From assembly GCA_964566545.1 (NCBI GenBank), contig CAZMIX010000074.1:1-9412 (forward strand): DNA of 9,412 nt, written 5' to 3'. The stretch's first letter is position 1. Each line of letters begins with the position of its first letter. The position numbers and the translations under genes were made by a program. Source of the stretch: JAEYFP01 sp964566545 (GTDB taxonomy: Bacteria > Bacillota > Clostridia > Lachnospirales > Lachnospiraceae). Of this stretch, positions 1-6,267 are shown piece after piece. The notes under the pieces are model-generated. The model saw nothing but the letters and a program-made list of their open reading frames with translations. It did not search any database and was not told where the DNA came from.

Positions 1-368
1 TCATACAGCTGCTGATGCTGATGTTTTTGACAGATACGGTAGAGTACGGACAGTGGAAGCTGGGCCGCCGTAATGAAAGCATCACCTTCTCCGTACAGCC
101 GTTTATCAATAAAATTGGAGGAGCCATTGCGAATGGGATTGTCGGTGTGACCTTGATTGTTTCGGGCATTAATGCGGCTGCGACACCGGAGGATGTTACG
201 GATTCCGGATTGTTGATTATGAAGCTGGCAATGTTGATTTTACCTCTTATCTTCATTGTGATCGGTTACATCATTTATTATAAGAAGTTCAAGATCGATA
301 AGCAGATGTATGATCGCATCCTATCGGAATTGGCGGCCCGCGGTGAAATAAATAGAGAACAGGAGTGA
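1..368 (+). CDS. GPH-family sugar:cation symporter, C-terminal part
   Basis: This is the 3' end of a membrane transporter whose reading frame is open to the left edge of the window (first complete codon at position 3). The visible part holds the conserved loop of the glycoside-pentoside-hexuronide (MelB-like) family, D-x-VEYG-x-W-K-x-G-RRNE, followed by the helix signature around FINKIGGAIANGIVG, then a last hydrophobic helix (about LAMLILPLIFIVIGYIIYY) and a short charged cytoplasmic tail. Family members couple uptake of sugars or glycosides across the inner membrane to Na+ or H+. The stop codon at 366-368 overlaps the region of the ribosome binding site of the next gene, a GH13 glucosidase, so the two are almost certainly one operon and the substrate is probably an alpha-glucoside. 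The exact substrate cannot be read from this fragment. Confidence 0.9.
   Translation, partial: IQLLMLMFLTDTVEYGQWKLGRRNESITFSVQPFINKIGGAIANGIVGVTLIVSGINAAATPEDVTDSGLLIMKLAMLILPLIFIVIGYIIYYKKFKIDKQMYDRILSELAARGEINREQE
361..365 (+). promoter_or_regulatory. Ribosome binding site of the GH13 gene
   Basis: AGGAG lies 9 bases before the ATG at 375 and directly precedes the TGA of the transporter gene. The two genes therefore have only 6 bases between stop and start, which argues for co-transcription and coupled translation. Confidence 0.75.
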
Positions 369-374
369 TGTTCT

Positions 375-2246
375 ATGCTGACAAAAAACAGTCGTATCAA
401 AGATGTGTATGCAAATCCAATTGGACGGGACGTTATTGATCGAGTGCTCTTACAAATGAATAGAAACAAAAAGGCAGTTACCAATCCAATTATAGGTAAT
501 CTAAAGCTAAAGGTTTTACCGAAGCTGTCTAAAAGCCAACTGGATGAAGGATTCCTGGATACTTTGTTTACACTTTTAAATACGGAAGATGAAACAGCCA
601 AGGTCGATGATGAGCCGATTCTAAAAGCATGGTGGAAGGAAGCTGTATTTTATCAGATTTATCCCAGAAGCTTTAAAGATAGCGATGGAGACGGCATTGG
701 CGATCTGCAGGGTATCATCAGTAAACTGGATTACATAAAAGAGTTGGGTATCGATGCTATTTGGCTTTCACCAATTTATGATTCTCCAAATGATGATAAT
801 GGGTACGACATTAGAGATTATCATAAAATCATGGCTGAGTTTGGAACAATGGAGGACTTTGACCGGTTATTAACCGAGGTTCATAACCGTGGCATGAGGC
901 TTATTATGGATCTTGTGGTGAACCATACCTCGGATGAACATGAGTGGTATCAGAAGGCCATTCATGAACCGGATTCCAAGTATGGAGATTATTATATTTT
1001 TAAGGATCAGCCTAACAACTGGACCTCATTTTTTAGCGGCAGTGCGTGGAACTATGTAGAAGAACGGGGACAATATGCGCTGCATTTATTCTCAAAGAAG
1101 CAGATGGATTTAAACTGGGAAAATGAAAACCTGCGTCATGAGATTCATGATATGGTAACATGGTGGCTGAAAAAGGGTGTAGATGGCTTTCGCCTGGATG
1201 TCATTAATTATATCTCTAAGCGCAGCGGCTTGCCGGACGGAAATGAAAGTATCGGCAGGCTTATGGGATATCATGGGGTAGAACATTATTTCTATGGGCC
1301 TCGCCTCCACGAATATCTGCATGAGATGAAAGAGAAGGTGTTTCTCCCATATCATGCTTTTTCGGTTGGAGAAACTCCCGGAACGGGAATGGAAATGAGC
1401 AAGCTGTTGACTGCTGATTATCGGAATGAGCTGGACATGGTATTCTCCTTTGACCATTTGGAAACGCCGGGGCATACACGTTTTGATGATTATCAATATG
1501 ACCTTAATTATCTAAAAAGTTATATGATTCACTGGATGGAGAATTACGGGAATCATTGTCAGCCGTCACTGTTTTATGAAAACCACGATAATCCGCGCAT
1601 GATTTCCAAAATAAATCCGGACCCACAGTACCGGAATGTCCTGGGTAAGCTTTTGGCTGTAATTCAGCTTACACTACGAGGCACGCCATTTATTTATCAG
1701 GGACAGGAGCTTGGAATGATCAACCAAAACTTTCGATCCATTGCCGAGCTTCGTGATGTGGAGTCGTTGAATCTTTATGATGAGTTATGCAGCACCATGA
1801 AAAAAGAAGAGGCATTTGCAAAGGTATTAGCCGGTTCCAGAGATCATGCCAGAACGCCGATGCAGTGGAACGATCAGCAATATGCAGGCTTTTCTACCGG
1901 GAAGCCGTGGATTATGATGGATGAGGATTATAAGAATTGCAATGTTAAGGCGCAGCTTCAAGACGAGAACTCGATCCTTCGTTTTTTTCAGAAATTGATT
2001 GCTTTGCGTAAGGAGCATGGGGTCATCTATTATGGAGAGGTACTATTTACCGATCAAAAGGAAAAAGATCGATTCACCTATTATCGTAAGGATGCAGCAG
2101 AAACGCTGTATATTGAGATCAATTTGAGTTCCTCCGATAAGAAACGAACAAAGCGTCCGGAGGGAATTCGTTTGCTGTCGAATTATGCGGAGGACGCATC
2201 GTCATTTCTGCGGCCATATGAGGCAAGCATATGGAAGTGTCATTAG
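375..2246 (+). CDS. GH13 alpha-glucosidase (oligo-1,6-glucosidase-like) with N-terminal extension
   Basis: A cytoplasmic glycoside hydrolase of 623 residues that should release glucose from the non-reducing end of short alpha-glucosides such as isomaltose-type sugars. Residues about 86-623 form the GH13 barrel plus C-terminal sheet. Visible landmarks are the Ca-site-like D-S-D-G-D-G-I-G-D at 102-110, DLVVNHTS at 179-186, GFRLDVIN at 271-278 with nucleophile D275, acid/base E333 in SVGETPG, and D405 in YENHDNPR. Val276, just after the nucleophile, is the residue usually found in alpha-1,6-specific enzymes, whereas maltases often have Ala or Thr there. The first 85 residues are not part of the normal enzyme, which is usually about 550-560 residues long. 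This module (MLTKNSRIKDVYANPIGRDV...) is predicted soluble and has no signal peptide. It lies 6 bp behind a GPH symporter gene, implying an import-then-cleave unit. Substrate preference is inferred. Confidence 0.92.
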   Translation: MLTKNSRIKDVYANPIGRDVIDRVLLQMNRNKKAVTNPIIGNLKLKVLPKLSKSQLDEGFLDTLFTLLNTEDETAKVDDEPILKAWWKEAVFYQIYPRSFKDSDGDGIGDLQGIISKLDYIKELGIDAIWLSPIYDSPNDDNGYDIRDYHKIMAEFGTMEDFDRLLTEVHNRGMRLIMDLVVNHTSDEHEWYQKAIHEPDSKYGDYYIFKDQPNNWTSFFSGSAWNYVEERGQYALHLFSKKQMDLNWENENLRHEIHDMVTWWLKKGVDGFRLDVINYISKRSGLPDGNESIGRLMGYHGVEHYFYGPRLHEYLHEMKEKVFLPYHAFSVGETPGTGMEMSKLLTADYRNELDMVFSFDHLETPGHTRFDDYQYDLNYLKSYMIHWMENYGNHCQPSLFYENHDNPRMISKINPDPQYRNVLGKLLAVIQLTLRGTPFIYQGQELGMINQNFRSIAELRDVESLNLYDELCSTMKKEEAFAKVLAGSRDHARTPMQWNDQQYAGFSTGKPWIMMDEDYKNCNVKAQLQDENSILRFFQKLIALRKEHGVIYYGEVLFTDQKEKDRFTYYRKDAAETLYIEINLSSSDKKRTKRPEGIRLLSNYAEDASSFLRPYEASIWKCH

Positions 2247-2286
2247 TGCAAAACTCCAAATCAATTTTCTACTAAATACTCTCAAC

Positions 2287-2330
2287 AACGAATATACCTA
2301 ATAGTAATATTGCTATTAGGTATATTCGTT
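2287..2330 (+). repeat. Perfect 18-bp inverted repeat, 8-base loop
   Basis: The left arm AACGAATATACCTAATAG (2287-2304) and the right arm CTATTAGGTATATTCGTT (2313-2330) match perfectly around TAATATTG. It begins 41 bp after the glucosidase stop and ends 17 bp before the ATG of the padR fragment. A transcript would form a long but AU-rich hairpin. There is no U-tract after it, so a classical intrinsic terminator is not well supported. It could be a terminator without a tail, an operator once bound by the PadR-type regulator encoded next to it, or the relic of a small insertion. Confidence 0.7.
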
Positions 2331-2347
2331 ATGAGAAGGAGATAAAA

Positions 2348-2470
2348 ATGGAAAATATAATATTAAGCTTATTGCTTATAAAGATTATGACAATGGATGA
2401 AATGAAAATGTTTATACAACAAAGTTTAAACACTGTTTTAGATATACTTATAACAAAGCGGTGGAGGTAG
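2348..2470 (+). pseudogene. Truncated PadR-family transcriptional regulator
   Basis: A 40-codon reading frame with a good AAGGAG site just upstream. Its first 30 residues (MENIILSLLLIK..., then MTMDEMKMFIQQSLNTV) resemble the start of small PadR-type winged-helix regulators, which normally continue for about 100-180 residues through the recognition helix (typically a motif like SLGSIQAALKKL). Here that helix is missing. After residue 30 the frame runs into ten unrelated codons and stops at 2468-2470, inside the 5' flank of the clpP remnant. It therefore cannot make a functional DNA-binding domain. I infer a deletion that joined the padR head to the region upstream of clpP. Family assignment rests on memory of the N-terminal consensus and a short match, so it is only moderately certain. 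Confidence 0.6.
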
Positions 2471-2474
2471 CGGC

Positions 2475-2723
2475 ATGATGCTGCCTTATGTCATCGAACA
2501 AACCATTCAAGGCGAGCGCAGTTATGATATTCATTCTCGTCTTCTAGCCGATCATATCGTAAAAACAAAACAAAAACTTAACAAAATTTATGCTGAAAAT
2601 ACCAGTCAGTCAATAGAGCAAATAGAAAAAGACACTGACAGGGACAATTTTATGAGTGCGGCAGAAGCAAAAGAATATGGCTTAATTGACGGGATTTTAG
2701 AACACCGTGGAATTAGGGTATAA
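2475..2723 (+). pseudogene. clpP: Internally deleted ClpP protease subunit (head fused to tail)
   Basis: The 82-residue product joins two distant parts of ClpP in one frame. Residues 3-29 (LPYVIEQT-x-x-GERSYDI, then SRLL) match the N-terminal axial loop and first helix of ClpP. Residues about 30-82 match its last 50 residues, including LNKIYAENT, then IEQIEKDTDRDNFMSA and EAKEYGLID. About 115 residues of the usual roughly 195 are missing between them. These include the GQAAS-type segment with catalytic Ser and the MIHQP segment with catalytic His; only the third triad residue (Asp57, in TDRD) remains. It has a strong GGAGG at 2463-2467, and ATG codons at 2475 and 2478 could both be used. It cannot be a peptidase. 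It is either a decaying gene or an expressed miniature that might affect ClpP assembly, the latter being speculation. The tail is too well conserved for very old decay. Confidence 0.82.
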
Positions 2724-2738
2724 TTTTATTTTCTTGTA

Positions 2739-2767
2739 TTGATAAAAAGCATAATATGTTATATAAT
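2739..2767 (+). promoter_or_regulatory. Sigma-A-type promoter of the marR operon
   Basis: TTGATA (2739-2744) and a perfect TATAAT (2762-2767) are separated by 17 bp, the ideal spacing. The start of transcription would fall near 2774-2776, about 25 bases before the marR ATG at 2799. Operator-like sites overlap it. Confidence 0.8.
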
Positions 2768-2784
2768 TACATAACACGTTATGC
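2749..2784 (+). promoter_or_regulatory. Probable MarR operator: two near-palindromic half-sites in inverted repeat
   Basis: GCATAATATGTTAT (2749-2762) and ATAACACGTTATGC (2771-2784) form an inverted repeat matching at 12 of 14 positions around an 8-bp spacer. Each arm also contains the 12-mer ATAAyAyGTTAT, itself almost palindromic, so the two boxes are also direct repeats 20 bp apart, about two helical turns. One box sits between -35 and -10 and reaches the first base of the -10; the other covers the expected start site. Such placement fits autorepression by the MarR protein encoded immediately downstream. Binding is inferred from position and symmetry. Confidence 0.65.
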
Positions 2785-2789
2785 TTTAT

Positions 2790-2795
2790 GGAGGA
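2790..2795 (+). promoter_or_regulatory. Ribosome binding site deciding the marR start
   Basis: GGAGGA is followed after three bases (ACT) by ATG at 2799. An earlier in-frame ATG at 2781 would lie inside the operator and only a few bases after the expected transcription start, with no Shine-Dalgarno sequence, so 2799 is the better start. Confidence 0.75.
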
Positions 2796-2798
2796 ACT

Positions 2799-3242
2799 AT
2801 GAAAATAAATCATTATACGGAAGAATATGCGATTTATGGAATGTTATTTTCTCTTAGCAATCGTATTCAAACAATTGGGGATAAGGAATTTTTTGATATC
2901 ACGATGAAACAGCATTTTTTAATGGTTGCTTTAGAGTTATTTATAGAACCGCCTACCCTAAAGCAAATGGGGGAATTAATTGGTTGTTCCTATCAAAATG
3001 TGAAAAGAATGGCTAATCGGCTGGAGAAGAATGGATATCTTATTATCCACCAGGATAAAGTGGATAAAAGAAAGCTCTTATTAGTTCCAACAGGAAAGAT
3101 AAAACAAATATCGGAAGAATCTAAAGAAGCAACAATCAAATTTATGAATGGCTTATATCAAGGTATTTCTCGAGAGGAATTAAAAATCACGTTAGATACA
3201 CTGAAAAAAATGGATCGAAATATAGGGGGATATATAGAATGA
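2799..3242 (+). CDS. MarR-family winged-helix transcriptional regulator
   Basis: A 147-residue dimeric DNA-binding protein of the MarR family, close to the usual 140-150. From the 2799 start, the N-terminal helix (about residues 1-30) is the dimerisation arm. The segment PTLKQMGELIGCSYQNVKRMANRL is the helix-turn-helix, and the following NGYLIIHQDKVDKRKLLLVPT is the wing, with the family-typical D-K-x-D-K-R-K-L-L pattern. The C-terminal helix completes the dimer interface. It contains a Cys in the HTH region (IGCSY), which could in principle be redox-sensitive; this is inference. Its ATG follows a near-consensus promoter with paired symmetric boxes, so it probably represses its own operon. 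Its stop overlaps the start of the membrane protein gene (ATGA at 3239-3242), and a flavodoxin gene follows. The inducing ligand is unknown. Confidence 0.9.
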   Translation: MKINHYTEEYAIYGMLFSLSNRIQTIGDKEFFDITMKQHFLMVALELFIEPPTLKQMGELIGCSYQNVKRMANRLEKNGYLIIHQDKVDKRKLLLVPTGKIKQISEESKEATIKFMNGLYQGISREELKITLDTLKKMDRNIGGYIE

Positions 3243-4129
3243 CCAGGAGAAATGATTATTTGGTGATCATAATCATAGTATTACTTTTTATTACATCGAT
3301 TACAGGAATACTTTCCTTGAATTTTAACAGTGCTTATGAATTTATCAATCAGTATGGACATAAAGTGGAAATCTACGGTTACGGAATCTATGCTTTTGAC
3401 AGTTATTTTCAAGCACCCATATCAATTGGAACAGATCTATGCATTTTACTGGTTGTGATCCCTATGTTTTTAGTAACATACTTGAAATACATAAAAAAAG
3501 GGGATGTGATATCAGAGTTAAAATTGATATCAGTTTATGCAGTTGCATTTTATTATGCAGCCAGTATCGCATTTGGAATAACCTATAACCGGTTGTTCCT
3601 GGTTTATGTAGCTCTATTTGCTTGTTCGTTATTTGGAATGTTTGGTCATATAAAAAACATATCTTTACAACAATCTATAAGGGGTTCAAAAGGAATATAT
3701 ATATTTTTAATTCTATCGGGAGTTGCATTAATTGTAGCGTGGTTACCTGATGTAATTCCTGCAATGATAAAGGGAACCACCCTTTCTCTGATTGGAGTAT
3801 ATACCACAAATATTACTTATGTGTTGGATATGGGAATTATTAGTGTGCTATGTTTTGTTACTCTTTCTATGATTAAAAAAAGAGAGCCATTAGGGACACT
3901 AATCCTGGCCTGCATTTTAAAGTTATGTATCGTGGTAGGAATTATGATATTTCCGCAAACCATTTGTCAGCTGGCCTCGGGTGTAGAGCTGCCACTGCCG
4001 GCACTTATTACGAAAAGTTTTTCCTTCCTGTTATTAGGTGGTTTTGCAATATATTTTAATCATAAAATATATAGGGAATTAGAAGGCGAAAGGGAAGTGA
4101 ATTCATATGAAAGCAGTAATTATATTTAA
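3239..4129 (+). CDS. Eight-helix integral membrane protein of unknown function
   Basis: A 296-residue hydrophobic protein translated through a 4-base ATGA overlap with marR. I count eight likely membrane helices, at about 8-27, 64-84, 95-115, 118-137, 152-172, 193-213, 219-239 and 255-274. There is one larger, polar, probably extracellular loop (28-63) rich in Tyr and Phe (YGHKVEIYGYGIYAFDSYFQ). A conserved-looking stretch, WLPDVIPAMIKG followed by VYTTNITYVLDMGII (about 168-201), resembles a family of unnamed Firmicute membrane proteins found in similar operons, as far as I recall. No ATPase, transporter or redox motif is obvious. Its last 23 bases overlap the start of a flavodoxin-like gene, so it may belong to an envelope or redox-related function. 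That role is inferred only from the neighbours. Confidence 0.85.
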   Translation: MTRRNDYLVIIIIVLLFITSITGILSLNFNSAYEFINQYGHKVEIYGYGIYAFDSYFQAPISIGTDLCILLVVIPMFLVTYLKYIKKGDVISELKLISVYAVAFYYAASIAFGITYNRLFLVYVALFACSLFGMFGHIKNISLQQSIRGSKGIYIFLILSGVALIVAWLPDVIPAMIKGTTLSLIGVYTTNITYVLDMGIISVLCFVTLSMIKKREPLGTLILACILKLCIVVGIMIFPQTICQLASGVELPLPALITKSFSFLLLGGFAIYFNHKIYRELEGEREVNSYESSNYI

Positions 4130-4625
4130 CTCCAAAACAGGATTTACAAAAAGATATGCATCGTGGATTCAGGAAGAAACAGGTTTTGAGATGAGGGAGG
4201 AGAAGAATAGTTCAAAAAAAGTTTTGGAATCATATGATCTGGTGATTTATGGTGGAAGAATTCATGCCGGTAAAATCGATGGATATAAACAATTTGTCAA
4301 AAAGTTAAGTGATAAATCCAGACTAATTGTCTTTGCAACGGGAGCAACTCCAGCCGAAGCAAAGGAAACCATTAATATAATGTGGGACAATAATTTTACG
4401 AAAGAAGAACAAGAGGCAATTCCTCATTATTATTTTCAATCAGGTTTAAACTATGAAAAAATGAGGTGGGGCGATAAGTTGATTATGAAAGCACTGGCAA
4501 AGATGCTTAGTAAAAAAGACACAAAATCACCAGAGGAATCGGCGTGTGAACAATCTATCAATCAATCGTATGATATATCATCAAAAGAATTTATATCGCC
4601 GTTGATTGAATATATCAAAGAATAG
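4107..4625 (+). CDS. Flavodoxin-domain protein (HemG-like)
   Basis: A 172-residue cytoplasmic protein with a flavodoxin fold that should bind FMN and carry electrons or reduce a substrate. The N-terminal beta strand and phosphate-binding loop are clear: KAVIIFNSKTGFTKRYASWI, with S-K-T-G-F-T as the FMN phosphate loop. DLVIYGGRIHAGKIDGY (about 45-61) and LIVFATGATPAE (about 73-84) are the other flavin-contacting loops of the protoporphyrinogen oxidase-like flavodoxin subgroup. The C-terminus from about 135 is charged and low in complexity (KKDTKSPEES...). The ATG lies within the 3' end of the membrane protein gene (23-base overlap, different frame), with AGGGAAGTGA at 4091-4100 as ribosome binding site, indicating coupled translation. 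Partner and substrate are unknown; a true HemG role is not demonstrated. Confidence 0.85.
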   Translation: MKAVIIFNSKTGFTKRYASWIQEETGFEMREEKNSSKKVLESYDLVIYGGRIHAGKIDGYKQFVKKLSDKSRLIVFATGATPAEAKETINIMWDNNFTKEEQEAIPHYYFQSGLNYEKMRWGDKLIMKALAKMLSKKDTKSPEESACEQSINQSYDISSKEFISPLIEYIKE

Positions 4626-4922
4626 AATGTAAGTTTATGAATGTCATTGCAGAGCCTCACAGTTTTGCCATGGCATTTTTCCGTTTTAGAAAGGAGGCGG
4701 GAAAATTTAAGATTAAGAAAGTCGAAGGCAAACCAATCCAATTCTAAATAATATTAATGGGATCTAAATTGATGCAATCCGAATTAGGACTTTGGTGACC
4801 GATTCCTTATCATTTTGCACAGAGAAATTAGACATCCCAAAATGAAAGTTATTGTGTTACAATGAATTAAGGTAATGTCACAGAAAATATCTTTTTATAA
4901 TTGGATAGAAAGACGAATAAAA
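4626..4922 (+). other. Gene-poor stretch with one orphan short reading frame
   Basis: The 297 bases between the flavodoxin gene and the cysteine-hydrolase remnant contain no complete recognisable gene. A TGCCATGGCA palindrome followed by TTTTT (4667-4681) looks terminator-like but has no loop of its own. A TACAAT hexamer at 4858-4863 could be a -10 box, but no matching -35 is visible. The only protein-like signal is the short frame at 4637-4747. Confidence 0.5.
4637..4747 (+). pseudogene. Short unrecognised reading frame, possibly a C-terminal gene fragment
   Basis: The 36-codon frame begins MNVIAEPHSFAMAFFRFRK, continues EAGKFKIKKVEGKPIQF and ends at TAA. Its balanced composition, alternating hydrophobic pattern and lack of rare-codon runs look more protein-like than random AT-rich DNA. 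There is no convincing ribosome binding site before the ATG. The frame stays open for nine codons upstream, to a TGA at 4607-4609, inside the flavodoxin gene in a different frame. I do not recognise the family. Because other fragments of genes lie nearby, I read it as the possible tail of a lost gene rather than a true small protein, with low certainty. Confidence 0.3.
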
Positions 4923-5243
4923 ATGAAGGCAATCGTTGTAATTGATATGCAGGAAGATTACGTGAAACAATATGAGCTTGATTTACTTGATAGAGTAAAC
5001 GAACGTATTGCGCAGGCTGAGAGAGATCATGATCTCGGCACATGTTTAAAAAATAATAAAATTACTGAAAGGGAGCTGTTGGGTGTTGACGGAAATAGCT
5101 GCGTTGCGATCAGCGCCGTAGAAGGCCATAAGAATGGGTATACGGTTATACTTCCCTGCAATTATATTGGGGTAAAAAATAAGGAAAGGTTTTTACAAAA
5201 GAAAGAACAGTTGCGAAAATCCGGCATAATCATCCGGGAATAG
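4923..5243 (+). pseudogene. Internally deleted isochorismatase-like cysteine hydrolase
   Basis: From the ATG at 4923 the frame encodes 106 residues, against about 165-180 for the family. The first strand MKAIVVIDMQEDY carries the catalytic Asp8. The C-terminal part, LLGVDGNSCVAISA at 52-65, carries the nucleophile Cys60 in the usual G-V-D-G-N-x-C-V setting, followed by NGYTVILPCNYIGVKN. The central part of the fold (about 60-70 residues), which supplies the catalytic Lys and most of the metal site, is missing. The join falls near residues 34-41, and a perfect 14-bp palindrome sits there. The product should not be an active hydrolase. An upstream in-frame ATG at 4875 adds 16 residues (MSQKISFYNWIERRIK) foreign to the family and is probably not used. 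There is no operon partner on the same strand within 100 bp. Confidence 0.78.
5023..5036. repeat. Perfect 14-bp palindrome at the deletion junction
   Basis: GAGATCATGATCTC is identical to its reverse complement. It lies inside the cysteine-hydrolase remnant, where N-terminal and C-terminal family sequence meet. It may be a recombination or repair footprint, or chance. Confidence 0.6.
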
Positions 5244-5372
5244 AAAAATTGCGGGTTTTATTAGCAATACCGATGATTAAATCCATAGAGTAAGGAAACT
5301 ATATAAAAAGGTGAATTGCCCCCAAATTGAAATTTACAAAGAGAAATTATAAGTAAGAAAAGGAACTTTTCT

Positions 5373-6254
5373 ATGGAAAATTTGAGAATCGCTTTATTAC
5401 AGCTTATGCCGGAAAACACGCTGGACGTTAACCTGCAAAAGGGATTGGCTTACTGTAAAAAAGCGAAGGATATGGGTGCGGATATCGCACTGTTTCCGGA
5501 AATGTGGAGCATCGGCTACCGAATCCCGGAAAGCATCGATGAATTGAAAGTAAGCGCGATATCAGCCGGCAGCGAATTCGTCCGTTCGTTCGGCAGGCTC
5601 GCGAAAGCCCTCGACATGGCAATCGGAATCACGTTCCTTGAAGAATACGAACCGCTGCCGAGGAACACGCTATGCCTGTTCGACCGTTTCGGTGAAAACG
5701 TGCTTACATACGCAAAGGTACATACCTGCGATTTCGGCGACGAGCGCAGGCTGACGGCAGGCGACGATTTTTATGTCGCCGAGCTCGACACCGCACAAGG
5801 TAATGTAAAAATTGGCGCTATGATTTGCTATGACCGCGAATTTCCGGAAAGCGCGCGAATCTTGATGCTGAAAGGCGCTGAAATAATTCTGGTGCCGAAC
5901 GCATGCCCGATGGAGGTCAACCGCATTTCTCAGCTGCGGGCGAGAGCCTACGAAAATATGGCCGGTATTGCAACTGTGAATTATCCTTTGGGACAACCCG
6001 ATTGCAACGGCCACTCTACCGCGTTCGACGGGATCGCGTACAGGCCTTCCGTCTCAGGTTCCAGGGATACGCTCATCGTCGAAGCCGGTGAACGTGAGGG
6101 CATTTATATAGCCGACTTTCCTGTTGATGAAATCAGAGAATACAGAAGTCATGAAGTGCATGGCAATGCATACCGTCATCCTCGGAAATATAAACTGCTC
6201 GTTTCCGAAGACATTGAGGAACCGTTCATCCGGAAAGATTACCGAAAACCATAA
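5373..6254 (+). CDS. Carbon-nitrogen hydrolase, nitrilase superfamily
   Basis: A complete 293-residue soluble enzyme that hydrolyses a C-N bond of an amide, carbamoyl compound or nitrile by a Glu-Lys-Cys mechanism. The triad is plain: E43 in LFPEMWSIGY, K115 in TYAKVH and C152 in MICYDREFPE. The sequence GAEIILVPNACPMEVNRISQLRARAYEN matches the C-terminal half of the superfamily. Length is normal, with no signal peptide. Its subfamily cannot be fixed: N-carbamoylputrescine amidase, omega-amidase and other branches are all possible, and the substrate is unknown. The ATG at 5373 is preceded by AAAGGAAC at 5358-5365. The gene is visibly richer in G and C, with frequent GCG, CGC and ACG codons, than the AT-rich genes to its left, suggesting a separate origin. 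It stands alone, with a 129-bp gap upstream and a DUF2200-like fragment downstream. Confidence 0.9.
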   Translation: MENLRIALLQLMPENTLDVNLQKGLAYCKKAKDMGADIALFPEMWSIGYRIPESIDELKVSAISAGSEFVRSFGRLAKALDMAIGITFLEEYEPLPRNTLCLFDRFGENVLTYAKVHTCDFGDERRLTAGDDFYVAELDTAQGNVKIGAMICYDREFPESARILMLKGAEIILVPNACPMEVNRISQLRARAYENMAGIATVNYPLGQPDCNGHSTAFDGIAYRPSVSGSRDTLIVEAGEREGIYIADFPVDEIREYRSHEVHGNAYRHPRKYKLLVSEDIEEPFIRKDYRKP

Positions 6255-6267
6255 ATAGAAATCTTAA

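Noticed and set aside
278..601. Minus-strand open frame of about 107 codons
   Set aside because: It lies antisense across the transporter-glucosidase junction, has no ribosome binding site and no protein-like motifs.
1110..1496. Minus-strand open frames inside the glucosidase
   Set aside because: These are antisense shadows of the strongly supported GH13 coding sequence.
2781..2798. Upstream ATG at 2781 as the marR start
   Set aside because: It lies within the operator, almost at the expected transcription start, without a ribosome binding site; 2799 has GGAGGA upstream.
4667..4681. TGCCATGGCA followed by TTTTT as a terminator
   Set aside because: The palindrome has no loop, so a real hairpin would have only about three base pairs.
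5670..6014. Minus-strand open frame inside the C-N hydrolase
   Set aside because: The sense frame carries the complete Glu-Lys-Cys triad; the antisense frame shows no recognisable domain.
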